This document shows positions 1-13,115 of a stretch of 64,000 bases of DNA, piece by piece (position 1 is the first letter of the stretch; the number at the start of each line of letters is the position of its first letter). The DNA is from Otis tarda. Lineage: Eukaryota; Chordata; Aves; Otidiformes; Otididae. The DNA is taken from contig CM048557.1 in NCBI GenBank assembly GCA_026413225.1, forward strand, positions 65,834,987 to 65,898,986. The letters are read 5' to 3'. Made by a program: the position numbers and the translations under genes. Under the pieces are notes generated by a model. It was not told the origin of the DNA. It ran no database searches and saw only the letters and a program-made list of their open reading frames with translations.

Positions 1-373
1 GCTGTTCAGCCTGGAGAAGAGGAGGCTCTGGGGAGACCTTAGAGCGGCCTTCCTGTACCTCAAGGGGGCCTACGGGAAAGATGGGGAGAAACTCTTCAGC
101 AGGGCCTGTTGTGATAGGATGAGGGGTAATGGTTTTAAACTGGAAGAGGGTAGGTTTAGATCAGACATAAGGAAGAAATTCTGTACTGTGAGGGTGGTGA
201 GGCACTGGCACAGGTTTCCCAGAGAGGCTGTGGATGCCCCATCCCTGGAAGTGTTCAAAGCCAGGTTGGACGGGACTTTGAGCGACCTGGTCTAGTGCAA
301 GGTCCCTCTGCCCAGGGCAGGGGGGTTGAAACTGGATGGTCCCTTCCAACCCAAACCATTCTATGATTCTATG
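1..373 (+). mobile_element. CR1 LINE, 3' end (truncated by window edge)
   Basis: This is a 3' fragment of a chicken-repeat-1 non-LTR retrotransposon in plus orientation. It contains the usual series of CR1 3' landmarks: a 'gttcagcctggagaagagga' start, a 'ggggagacctt' segment, a 'ggatgccccatccctggaag' segment and a 'cccttccaacccaaaccatt' segment. It ends in two ATTCTATG-type octamers instead of a poly-A tail. The reading frame for reverse transcriptase is not intact here, so it is a dead 5'-truncated copy. The left boundary is set by the window, so its real length is unknown. It closely resembles the copy near 23.5-24.0 kb. Confidence 0.95.
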
Positions 374-3300
374 CTAAATGATGCATCTGGGGAAAACAAA
401 TCCTGGCATGAAGACATGAGGGGGTAAGGAGCAGGTAGGGAAAAGTGGAAAGCAGAGGAGAAGATGGCAGTCCTTGCACCAGGGTGCTGACTGCAGCGTA
501 GGCACAAGGATCAAAGCACCAGCGAGGTGTTGCTTCAAAGCCCGTTTGAGTCGACTAGCCAAAGCAGCCATAATGAAGTGAACTTCGGAACGGCATGTAC
601 AGTAATTGCAGCAAGGGATCTGCAATTAGCTTTTCAATGGGCACGTGGTGGAAAGAAGAGGGAGGGGGGGGAATGCAGATGCCAAAGAATAAAAGGAAAA
701 TGTTGTTATCAAAATAGAGCAAAAACTGAGTTCCAGACATATTCCGAGGGGAATGGAAAGGAAGAAGAAAGCATTGAGGGAACCCTTCACAATATGGGGT
801 TTGTTTGGAAAGATGTGAGCCCGCCGTACAGCGGCTCTCACGGACATTATGAGCATAATGAAATGCTCTTTCCTGCCCTCCCTCTGTCCCTCAGAAGATT
901 CTGAGTGTTTGTGGTACTGAAAGGTCTCGGATGAAATTCATCTCCCCCTCTCCCATGCTGTTTGCAGTAGACAATGTATCGCGGTGGTGTGCCCTACACC
1001 TACGCTATCCGTTGTAGGTGGTGGTCCTTGTACCAAGAGCCTGCAGCTGACACGGATCATTTCACAGTCTTCTTAAAACAGTGTAAAGTGCTTTCTAAAA
1101 AGGAGATCCACTTTTCTCCTGCAGCTTATAACCAGCCCTTGGTCCCTCCCAAATGCTGGCCCAAGTGTAGGTGAGGCCACACGCATCAGCTCAGAGGATG
1201 GTTGGCGGTAAAGCTAGCTCCATTTCTTTTTGCTTTTGATCTCTTCCCAGAGCTGGTTCACCACACGGCCACATCGGCACTGCACATCCCTGTTAATATT
1301 TTAGTTGGGATTAGGAGTGCCTTTTTGAACCAACTTTCTAGATCGTTCCAGCTTACGATGCGGTGATTCACATCGCGGTGATCTGAGAACAAATGAACTG
1401 AGCTGATTTGGGGTAAGAAAAAAGCAGAAGATGGGAGCACACCTAAAGCACTCCAGCCACTGATGGATGTTCATTAATGGGCGTTCGGTCTGCGGGATGA
1501 GAACACAACTAGCCCAAAGTAGGACCCTTGAAATACGTACAGCGTGGATGGCAGGTCCTCAGCACGGCCACGCTGCTCAGTAAATCCATGCCTGCTGTGC
1601 TTTCCCAGCTGCTGATGTAGACGTAGATGCACGTGCCAGCAAAAAGGTGAGTGGCACAGGAATAAGCAGCCAGAGAAGGCAGGGGAGACTTTTGGGGAGC
1701 AGTGTCACTCCTCCCAGAATCAAGAGGCCATGAACTTGCAGCCACAGAGAGAACTGACAAACACTGATAGGACAAGGGATGCTCCAAGAGCAGAGGATTG
1801 ACTGAGGTTGCTAAGCAAAACTGCAAATAAAACCCGACTCCCATACTGGACCACTGTCTCTTTGCTCATTTTATGTATCTGGGCCCACAAAAAGACCCAG
1901 AAGTAGGTTCAGCCCCTGCTCTACAACTTATAGGCCACCATCGCTGACCTAGAAACCTGCTCCATGGTTTTCTCTCCTGCGTGGAGCTTGGCACGCAGCA
2001 CTCTCTGAGCATGTTTATGCTGAAAGCTGTGTTGCAATGCAGAGTTACTTTCCCAAGTGGGTACCAGAAGCTCTCCAGATATGGAAGCAGAGAGCTCCCA
2101 CATTTTCCTTCACCCTTTTTAGCCAGATTTTGCATGTAGCTCTGTGCCTCGTATGCATTTGTGCACAAAGCTTCATGCAATATTTATGCAAAGCTATTTC
2201 AACCATTTCTGTGCTGTTGTGCACTGGGCAATGTAGATGTTGCTTCAAAAATAAATTACAGTGCTAAATACAATCTGCCTTAATGTTCAGATTTATCTAT
2301 TTTGCCACTTATCATTTGGTAGATTTCAGTCTGATTCCTCCCTCCCAAGCCACCTCTTGCACTCTGAGGAGTGTAAGATGCTGCTTGTCTCCTGTTGATT
2401 CCCTGCTGACATTTCTGAGTTCATCCTTTCCAGTGCTTTGGTTCCAGGAGGGAAAAGAAACACGAGAACTGCCAAAACAGTCAACTGCTTACATCACGTG
2501 GAGAGGAGAATGCAGCTTCAGCTGAACAAGACTCTGTGCACGGCTAGGATCAGCAAAGAGGAAGGGAAGGGGAATCTGAAGAAGAGGAAGTCATGTTTCA
2601 CCCGATAGATGAAGGAATAATAAGGTGCTAGTGAAGCAGTGGGAATTAGGGGGCTGGACAGCATGGGAGGAGGAGATGTGCAAGTGAGCAGCCAGCAAGC
2701 AATGTCAAATTGTGTGAATAATAGAAGGAAAACAAGATGTGACCTAAGATACCACGAACAAGGGGAAGGCTGCAGAAGACTATGCAAGAACTAGCAGAGT
2801 GTAGGTCATGGAGGCAAGGGGAGGGAGAGCCCAGAAAGGCAGGGTTTGAAGGCAGAAGAAAGACCAAAGAGAATGAGTATAAAATACAGTGCCTTTAATT
2901 TACTCAGGAAGACACTGTTCAGAAAATAACAAAATAAAGAGTCAGAAGCAGCAAGAGAAAAAGTCCGGCCATAGGTGATGGAACACAGATGAAAGACAGA
3001 ACCAGAAGAGGACAATAAGGTGAGAAGATGGAGAAAAGGATGCCTTTGCTAGGTGTGCTCCTCAAGTAAAACAGATATTTTAAGCACGGAAGGAACAAGA
3101 GACTAAGGCTGGTTTCTCCCCTCTCAGTTACACTGCAGTTGATCACCCCAGTGGAAAACTAGTCTGAGGCTCCAGTCCCCAGCCTAGCTAACTAGCCAAC
3201 CTTTAGAGACCTCTATCTCAGCAAATCACACATGTCAAAGCTCTTAGCAAGGGCTAAGTAGTAGGACTCTCTCATGATAAAAAAAATCCTCCAAGTCCAA

Positions 3301-6300
3301 AACTGTCTTCCATTCCTCTCCTGGCTTCTGGCAACAGCTGAAGGACTCGCTCTTACACTCCATTGTAAAGTTGCTATTACTTCACTGGGGTAATCAGCTG
3401 AAATTCTCCAAAAACAAACAATCCCAGATTCCCCTTTGTAAACTCGAACATAGAAACTGCGAGGAGGGAGGCAGTGAGTTATCTGCAGGGAAGGAGAAGA
3501 GATGGTGATTGAGGAGCTCTGTTGCTAGGATGTTATGAGAGGTGTAATTCTGTCTGGTACAGAGGCGGTTATGAAATGGCTCATCTCTCGTGATTATCCT
3601 GGCTCACCGCTTATGATCATATTACCAGGCGGTAGAAACGCTGTGTTCCCTTCGCATTTCATATACAGGGAATAAAGAGATGCTCTCTGCCCCATGGAGC
3701 TTACAGGACAAGCAACAGCAGGTGGCTGCCACTGGTAATACAAAAGGAGCCCTGAGAAAGTAGTGGTTGGCACGATGGGCAGTGAATCCAAAACACATAG
3801 GCAAGGGGCAAGAGTTTCTTACCCCCACCTCACCATTAATTTCCTTCCCACTGGGAGCCAACCCTGACATCCCAATGCGTACATTTGTCTTTCCCTCTTC
3901 CACCCCTGCTGATCGTTAAATTCCGTTTAGATTAAATGAGGCCAGTTAACACTTGTTACTTTTCCTAGGTTCATTTCTGACCAGTCACACTAAAATGAGT
4001 GCAGGAAATTGCAGAAATTAAGAGGAACATTGCAATTCGCTCTTTGCAAAACGAAGGCGATTGCTTTCCTTGCTTATTGTAACACAGCCCGCCGGAGGCA
4101 GGGTGATACGTTATCCGGAAACATCCACTTGGGGCCTGTGCTTAAGACCCACCTCTGATACTTTATTTCAATCTGCTCTAATGGTAATTTTCTAAGCATT
4201 TCTTAATTGTATTGAATAATATGATACAAATCTTACCAGCAAATCGGACTGACATCAGTTTGTGTTATCATATTACCATGGTTACATTTTTATTACAAGT
4301 GAACCTTGCACTTGTTACTAACCACAAGTGATTCTAGCAAATAACCTAAAATGAAGCAAAATATCCTGGCAGTGTTTCCAATTTTTGACAAACAAAACAA
4401 ATTTCTTTGGGTGCTGGGTAACTGCAGCATACCTATGATGCGTTTTGCTCTTCTCAAACTCTTTCAGCCTGCATTTATTTCCTTGCTTTTGTACAGCGTT
4501 GAAACACTTCTGCGCTGTCAACAAGATGCAGAGGCAAAATTCCTTGAACATGGAGTAGGATCCTTAACACAAACTCACGATATGCAGCTGACAAGCACTA
4601 CCCCAGCCTGTCAAAACATTACCAGGTTTGTATTGTTACGGCAAAAACTGCTAGTGACTGCTACATCAGGAGCCACTGACAACTCGATTAGGTCCCTCAA
4701 GGGTCCAGTTTCTCCTTGCTCTAACCTGATCTGACCGTGGTCTCCCATCCAAAGACACAGCCCCACCCTCCCTCCCCCTCAGTGCCACTGCCCATGTATC
4801 AGGTGAAGGGACAGACATTTCCCGTGGGCTCACTGCAATGATCTGACTCCCCCGATCTGACGTCTGGGAGAGGAACACGTGCTGGGACCGGGCAGGACAG
4901 CGATGCTGTTGTTTTCCCTGCTCCCGACTGTTAGTTTGGGCATTTCTGACACTTTTGGCTGTTCCTCTGCTGCAGATCATTGTCCCACCAGCTGCACAGG
5001 AACTGTGGATGGAAAACAGATCATTCCCCTGATCTGAGTTTAAAAAAAATAACCTCTTCTTTCGTTTTTGTTAACCCAGATATTTCAGTGATCCACTTTA
5101 AGCGTGAGCACTGGCACGACTGAGAAGGCAGAGCTGTACAGGAATGAAGAGGCAAGAGCAGGAAACCCTCCAGCAAAAAGCTCTGTCCAGAGGGAACGTG
5201 GAAGGAAGGATGGACGGTTTGCAAAACAAGAAGTCACCCAGGAGGCCGTGGAAGAGGATGCAGAAGACAACTGCTTGTGCGGAAGCGGCATCAGAGCTTC
5301 TCCAGACATTCCTGTCAGACGACGAACCATGCAAAGACATTCATTTCCTTTTCGCAGGCAGCAGCCCATCTGCTGAGTCAGGAAGAGAACGGATTTTGAT
5401 TCACTCATTGCTGCCTCAAATGGTGTGGTGCTCCCCAAGGCCATGAAAGACCCACTTCTGCAAGCCAGAACCTCCAGAGGGCTGGTGAGGCCTGAGCCCA
5501 GTGCTGCTCCAGCGATGCCTACTGCCTGCATCAGAGTTGCAAAGAAGATGCAAAAGTGGCTTCTAGCCCCTAGATTAGGGAAGACGTGCGAGAGAATTGG
5601 ATGGAAAGGGTGGAAAGCCAGGCAAGATCAGCTCCTTTTTTACCTCTGTTCTAAGTATAGGAGAGGGTCTGATAAGGACAACATGGGGAGGAGGAACATG
5701 GAGTTAAACAAACCAGTGTCACTCGTGATGCTCACAGCTGACAAGAAGCAGAGCTTGAAGCTACTCCCCCTCATTGTTCACTATAAAGAAACCTCAGCAG
5801 CATTTTAGCAAATCACCTAATACATCATGTGCTAATGCTAACTGCTGGGGGCTGCATGCCCTCCCCAGGCTCATGGACACTGTTCAAATGAACCCAGAGC
5901 TGGACTACTCCTAGTGACACTTTCTCACTTTTATTTTTTTTCTTTTTCCTTCATCACCAAGCAGATGAAGTCAGTTGAATTCTGCTGCAATTACTTTTGA
6001 TTCATCCTTACAATATTATGTTTGATGTTCTTGTACTTTGACTCCTTTTCTCCTCCTGGCCCGAGTTTCATATTTACTTTTTAGAATGCCTAACCTTTGG
6101 TGACACAGACTTCTGCTTAGTTTAATGACTTCTTGCACCCATGCTGCCAGTGTTCCTCTCAGCACATCAGGCTGGGAACAGCCCTCACCAGCACGGCCTT
6201 TGCAGAAGAATATCTATTAAACTGCGAATAGTCAGCCACTGGGAGTGGAAGAAATTGTGGGCTTAAATTATAGCTTGAGATTTAGACAGCCTGGGAAAAA

Positions 6301-8063
6301 TTCCCAACAGAAGGAACTGGAACAGCCTGAGGAGGAGAAAGCTCCTGCATCATAAGATGCCTTTGACAAAAGGTTAGGCATGGATGTGTCAGGATTGATA
6401 AAGCAATAGTGACAGCAGCACAGCCCAAATGTTTTGTCCCAAACAAGTTTATACATTCCGTGCTTTCCCTGCTAGCTGGATCGTTGGCCCTACCTCACCA
6501 CACATCCATAAACAGTCAGCATTCAGCCCAGGACCAGGGACGTTCGTGTTCGAAGTCATAAGCCCTTCCCAGAAGAAAGGATGGAATTCACAGTACAGTT
6601 TGCATCCAAAGTGCCTGCGGCGAAGGCAGAGCTGGCTGCAATGGCTCTTTTTGGATGGCCATGGGACCTCTCAGCTGAAGCAGGGCACACGGTGGGAGCC
6701 TGGAGCTGGGCAGAAATGCTGACGGGAAGGCTTCCCAATCCAGCCTACCTGCACGCCGTGGGAAGCCAAGCAAGATAAAACTGCTCCCACAACACCTTTT
6801 AGTTCATACAAATCTGATGACAGCAGCAGTGAGGACTTTTGCTTTTTATTTTTTTTTTTTGCTCAGCAAACTCTAACCCTACAGCCTTTAAAGGAGTTCA
6901 TTCAGTCTCAGCTGATGCTCACAAAGACCCCTTTACATCAGCTCTGCTGCCAGTGAAAAATAGCCCCTGCATATAAATCAGAGGCAACCTGCCTGTGTCT
7001 TGTTTGTGCCAAACAGCACATTTTATGAGCTGGCTTTTAATCTTATTTTGGATACGGGCAAGCTGAGGTGGGCTAAATAACTCAACCAAGGTCTCGAGAC
7101 ATCAGTGTCAGAGGCAGAAGAGCTTAGGGGTACCCTGTCATTTGGGCTCTCCCTTTAAACTAAGAGGTGTAAAGGAAGAAGGCTCAAAAGACTTCGTGGT
7201 AGATACTACCTGCTAGGTGGTCCTCAGTGCATCACTTGGCTCTCACTATCTCATCTTTCTGATCTTTGCATCTAAGAACTTAATTTTACATTTAAGAACT
7301 TAGCTTAAAATTTTCAGCTTAATCTTCACACATTGTCTCCCGGCTGCTTTTCCATACTCAGAGGGTTGACAGGAGTGAGTCTCATTTAGTGTATAACAAC
7401 AGCAGGTCAAGGAACCACTAAAAAGAAAAACAAAACAAAAAAAAATCCAACATAAATCTCTTTGCCTTAAATAATTCCCCTTCCGCTGTGCTAGGGAGAA
7501 CAAACACAGACTTCTTGCTGTTGTTTAAGGCACGTGCCTGGAGAAAGGGAGGTGTCACCGGCTCTGGGCTTTGCATGAGTGAGTCCCATAAAACTCGGAA
7601 GGTCAGGTGTGCAGTCATGGAGCCTGCGACACATAAACAGCAGGATCTGAATGGGAACAGAGGGACTTGCTGTCAGTCTCTGAGCCTTAAGCGGAAAACA
7701 TGAGCTGAGAAACTGCCACACGTGAAAGGCTGGCTTTGAATTCAGGTGCCAACTGACCTGCAGTGGTACCTGAATCTCTGTTGTTTTCATTGTTCCATCA
7801 TTTTTTTGAGAATTGAGCCTTTTATCAATGTTGGCTTAAAAGGAAATATCACTTTTAAATCTTCTTTAATGAAGGCTTTGTCCTGGAAGAACACATTTTC
7901 TTTCAACCCAGCATCTGCCAAACCTGCAAGAGGAAAGAGTGGCGTCTCGATTTCCAGAAATGATTGGCCCAAAACTTTAACCTGAATCTCACAGCTGAAC
8001 TGTTGATCCAGGGCACGCTGCTTCTTTGTGCTATCATTTTCTGTGTTAGCATCAGATAGAATA
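374..8063. other. Gene-poor interval, no supported exon
   Basis: I found no exon that I can support in these 7.7 kb. Open frames on both strands, including a 148-codon minus-strand one at 5,085-5,531, lack splice sites in a matching phase, recognisable domains and overlap with any known motif. They look like chance in moderately GC-rich DNA. The stretch at about 4,150-4,310 is AT-rich with several TAAT and ATTA cores and could be regulatory. A short T-rich run lies near 6,845-6,860. Confidence 0.6.
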
Positions 8064-8250
8064 TAATCACTGAATCGTTTAGGTTGGAAAGGACCTTTAA
8101 TATCACCAAGTCCAACCACAAACCTACCACTGCCAACTCCACCACTAAACCCTGTCCCTAAGCACCACATCTACACATCTTTTAAACACCTCCAGGCACA
8201 CTGCCTCAACCACTGCCCTGGGTGGCCTGTTCCAACGCTTGATAACCCCA
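8064..8250 (-). mobile_element. CR1 LINE, 3' end fragment
   Basis: This is a minus-oriented CR1 3' end. Read on the plus strand it starts with an 'aatcactgaatcgtttaggt' form of the diverged terminal octamers. It continues through 'tggaaaggacctttaa', 'atcaccaagtccaacc', 'actaaaccctgtccctaagc' and 'gcctgttccaacgcttgat', the usual order for reversed CR1. The right boundary near 8,250 is approximate. It is clearly more diverged than the copies at 1 and 23.5 kb, so it is an older insertion. Confidence 0.92.
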
Positions 8251-11200
8251 ACATGCTAGTTGAGCTGTGGCCTCACCAGGGCCAAGGACAAAGGGACAAC
8301 CACTTCCCTAGTTGCAAATCAAAGCCTCTCCCATGGCATTACCAGTCATGGGACAGCAGTGCCAGCCCTGTTCCGGGACTGACTCAGCCGCCAGCCTGCC
8401 CGTCCCTCCGGACAGGGAAGGGAGGGCAGCATCTGGTCCATCTGGAAAAGGCCGCTCCAGTCCTGCGATTTGAACTTTGTCTTTCCTTTAAAAGGAAACC
8501 TCGTTTCTGGTAACCTTTTTGGTGCCTCTGCAAGAGGCTGAAATTGTTGCCCAGAACTGTTCCCACTTTTCAGATGATTACCTCCAAGTGGCTCTCAGAT
8601 TCCAACTGTCAGTCTCATGCATAATGTATTTCATTTCCAGCCTTTCATCTGTGCAGAAGTTTTCCATCTATTTCCATCCTGGTCTCAGATGCTCTTTTAC
8701 CTGTGAAGCAGAAGTTGCTTTTTTCCCCACTTCTTTCAGGAGTCTCATTTCTCTCAAGCACTGCTTGCCAGTTCCAGCTCTTCTGCCACCAAAACACTAT
8801 TTCAGGGGTTGAGGTTCATACCCTTATTGCAGATTTTTGGGGACGCCTGCTTTCCAGCAGCATCTGCGCTGGCTGAAACGTTCACTGCCTGCGGCTATTC
8901 TCTGTTCCCTGCCTTTGGTGACAGGATCAGCCGGCTGTGCTCCTGTGATGGCTTCCTAAATTGCCTCACCCACGGGGAGCCAACTTAGCTCATGCTTACT
9001 CCCTGGCTTCGGGGGCCCTCACAACAAGGAGAAGCTGGTTACAAGGGGCAGCAGGGCAGCCACCAAGAGAGGACATCAGGAGGCCTGCAGTGTGCCTCTT
9101 CAGTCAAGCCAGCAAAACAGCATCACGCATCGACATCCCGGTATTACCGCGCTGCCTTGAGATCACCGATGGAAACTGTGGGACAGCTGGACTTCTCCAG
9201 GAGCTGTGTTGGGGCGTGCCTTAAATATCCAGCACTCCCCATCCTCTCTTGCATAATCACCTGGTGGCCAGGGACAAATCGCTTAGATAGTTCGAAATAG
9301 CAATGCAAGCAGATTTAGAGGAAGAAGCTTTCAAAGCAGGAATGCAGAGCTCAGCAGTCAAATATTCAACAGAATCTGGATGCCACTTCTTTTCCAAATC
9401 CTTTCAGATGCAGCCTAAGGGGTCAGTACTGACTTTAAAAGCCAGGGGCCCTGATTCAACAAAAACAGCTAAGCACTTAATAACATTAAGCACATGGTCA
9501 AGTCTCTTCCTATTCAACAAAGCACTTAAGCACATACTTCGCCCCTCTTAGATGGCCCAGAACCAAAACACTGAGTTCTCAGAAGTTCTTCAACCTTTAT
9601 TTAATTTTGGAGGAGGGATAGGAATTTGAACCTTGATCCATGTTTTGTGAAGGGTCCCTGTTTGCAAGTGAGTCAGACTCCAGCTCCAGACCTACACGCC
9701 CAAGTGCTGGCACATTCACGTTTTGGGTTGGGATCTGAATTTTCCACCTCGCGCTGATCTATGCTTGTGTTCATTAAAGAGATCAAACTGTGAGCAAATT
9801 AAAAAAAAGAAAAAAAGAAAAGTGGCAAATAAATAAAGAAATCAAAACAATAAACATCTGGGCCACGTGGCCAAATCCAACCCGCTTCCCATCTCACACC
9901 AGTGCCAGTCGCATCCCAGTATGTGGAGCTCAGCTCTTCTCTCTTGCTTTGGGAAGGGAGCTCAGGGCTGCTGGCAGCACAGAATAAAGATATGAAATAA
10001 AAGGCCAGGCTTGTTCCAGGGAAACCGAAAACAAATTGACCGCCAGTTGTCTGGATGAGCAGGGGAAGTGGTACTCAGAGATCTAAGGCAGCAGGAGGAG
10101 ATGAGAGCCCTCCTGTAGGCATTACCAATTGCCTGGAGAGGGAAGAAAATGAACCTGGTTAAAAAGAAAAGACACAATTAAAACAGCCGCATTGTGGGCC
10201 TGCTGGGAAGAGCATCACTGGAGGGTTTGCTTATTAAATGGTTGCCAGAAGGACAAGAGGAGGAAGGAGCATCCGGCTGAGCGCTATAGGGCCCATGAGG
10301 AGGCTGCCACTTGGAGTAAGAAAAGGCCCAGGGAGCCAGTGGGCTCCTCCTCACTGGTCATGGCAGCAGGAACACCAGGAAAGTCAGGGCAGCTGGAGGG
10401 ACCGGTTCACTCAGACTCCCCTCCACTGCTGCTGGGGACCAACAGACATTCGGAGAAACAGCTCTCGTCCTGCCCAGGCAGCTAGGCTCAAGGGGAGTCT
10501 GGCACAAAGACTAAACGTGAGACCGGTAATGAGGAGAGACAGGCGTGACAACTGCCTTGTGGGCAATACCCATCTTAAATCAGCCCTGTGAATGGGCTTT
10601 CTGCTGTACCTGTGCTCTGAACAAAAGCACGTGGGCTGGAGACACCAAGCATCCTTCATTGGGGTGGCAGATAAAGAGGCTGCAGTAAATTCCCCATCTT
10701 ACAGAGATGAGAACAGAGCTGGCACATGCACACGAATCTTACCAGTCGCCATCTGGCACTACTGCCACAAGATCAGGCTCTTTCACACCCACAGGATGAC
10801 ACGGTTAAACAGAAATTCCTCCTGGGAAAGCTCAGACTTGGAAAATTTGAAGGAAAAAAAAAAACCAACAAAAAAATCAACAACTCCTTGCAGCCCTGTG
10901 GCACACTGAGAGCCTGTCACGCTCGGCCGGGCTCTGCCACCTCGCCAGGAAGCGGTGCTGTCAGCCACCTCTCTGCATTCGCAGTGGCGATGCCGAAGTC
11001 CGCTAATGATTTCCCAGCCTTCGCAAATGTATGGCCTTCTGGTGCAACAAGCTCCCAAAATTACCCCATTGCCAGAGGCAAAACACAGCACCCTCCACCA
11101 CTGTGATGAGGCAAGAGCTTTATTTTTCCTGGACAAGTGTACGCAGGCACTGACCACAGCATATTTGAGAGGGCCATATTTGAGCATTGGGAAGGACTGG

Positions 11201-12984
11201 ATGGCAAGTGTTGGTAGAATAACAAGGGTTCGGCTCCTGGGTGTCACTCACTGCCCTGGAGGCCATTCCCTGTCCTCTCCCATCCCGCTCTGAAGCCAGG
11301 GCAAGATAGAAGGTGGGGAGAGGATGGGCCCAGCCCCAAAACCACATCCAGACTGTGAGGTGCTGCTGGGATTGTCCTGATCTGCCCAGACCTTCCCCAC
11401 CACTCCCCAGATCACAGGTCATTCCCAAGTGGGTGCACCAACCCTAAATGTGGGTGCAGCCCCAGGTTTACCACAGCAGGGGTTTTGCCAATACTTCCAG
11501 CTTAATGCGCAAAGCCCAAATGATCAACACTGACTTAGCCAAGAAGCAGAGGAAAAGCTCCAAAAGCTGTTTTTCTCAGCTTTCTGTCTTTCCCAACCTT
11601 TCCAGTCTTTCCCAACCACCTCCAGCAGCTTATCCAGGTGGCCTTCTAACCAAAGCAACCAAAAAAACATCTTTCATTCTTGTCCCCGAGTACACAGAGT
11701 GGGTTATTTTCTACCCTGCCATTGCAGAGCCCATCGGAAACCTGCAGCCCTCGGAGAGCACGCGGTGGCTGCAGCAGACACCCTGGGAGATTTACGAGGG
11801 CGGCAAGCTCTTGGTTTCCCTGGTCACCCTCAGAGGATTTACAGCCCCGTGCATTGAGAAGGAACAAAGACCTGCTGTTCCTCATCAGAGACCTTATGAT
11901 TCTGTCCGTGGGGAGGAGGCTTCAAACACAGATAACCTTTGCGAGGAGAAATAGCCATTCCTGGAGGTAACGCAAGAGATAGGCAGAAAGAAAAGCATCC
12001 GCGGTGCTCTGGGAAATCTCAGAAAATGAAGCGGGGAGTTTGGGTTATTTGGAAGGGTGGAGATGAAAGGTTAGTCGTGGGGCAGCGGGAGGAGGAAGGG
12101 AGGCTGGTAGCAGGGTTTGTTCATGTAAATTCGGCTTCTGGGCCAATTTTCTCTTGGGTGTGATACAACTAAAAGTTGCTTCTGCACAGAATTCAAGTTC
12201 CAGCTTCTTCTATCTATGGAGCATGTGGTACCTTAAGGTCTGCACCAGTAGTCTTGGACTCCTCTTTCGAGCAGGCTGCGGTCTTTGACATACAAATATG
12301 AGGCACCTACGGCCAGTATTTGGAGTACAAGGGCTGATAAACTTTCAAAGGCTTCTCTAGAGCCTGTGCACTTTGCCCCTTGATCTCTGCTGGGGCTCTG
12401 ATCTCCCTGTAATCAAGAAGAGCACTACCAGCCATACTGTCTAAAAGACTTCGCTACGGAGCCGTGACCTGTGTGGCTTTCCTCTCAGCTTGTTATCCAG
12501 CCTTAAACAACTGGCGTGAGACTTGCGCGCCCCCGAAATACTTGTTTCTGCTAATGGATCTGACCGTGAATCCCACAAAGCTGCTTACTGTACCCTTTGC
12601 TTTGGAGTCATCGATGGAGGAGGAAGGATGGTAAACAGTAATTAGGATGCAGATTTCAAAGAGAAGTGCATCTGTGCCTTTGGTTTCTGCTTTGTTTGTT
12701 TGGTGACATCTTCACAGGACAAAGTGAAGATTTTTTCCTTAACCCTTAAATTAGCAAGCAGGGGAAGTATGAATTTGTTGTGATACTATTTGTCACATGC
12801 AATTAAAAACAAAAAAAACCAAAAAAAAACCCAAAACCAAACAGTAACGCCGTTCCCTGGGACTGAAGATGCTGCATCTCAGTAAGTGGCTTCCTGGAGG
12901 AATATATCCACAAAGAAGCAAATTCCCATTCTAATTAAAAGGAAATCTCTGAGAGAAGATTTTCCACAAAGGAAGCAAAAAGGC

Positions 12985-13115
12985 AGAGCTGACATGTCTA
13001 ATGCATATATTAACACTAAAGACATGGAAATTAATTGGATTTATTACTAGTCACAGCTGCAAAGATGGCTCATTCCTAAGTTTGTTTTACAGAAAATGGC
13101 GGGAGGAGTGGGATT
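12985..13115. promoter_or_regulatory. Possible conserved regulatory element (weak)
   Basis: This AT-rich block combines an ATTAATTGGATTTATTA stretch, an E-box CAGCTG, and TAATGCATATATTAAC. Clusters of homeodomain-type cores with an E-box are typical of developmental enhancers in vertebrate gene deserts. The block stands out from its surroundings only by composition and motif density. No conservation could be tested, so this is inference. Confidence 0.2.

Noticed and set aside
5085..5531. 148-codon minus-strand open frame
   Set aside because: Another long frame overlaps it on the opposite strand (5,104-5,376). No domain, start context or splice sites support either.
11448..11954. 168-codon open frame on the plus strand
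   Set aside because: Unspliced, no splice borders, no recognisable domain, and mixed composition that changes abruptly along its length. Likely chance.
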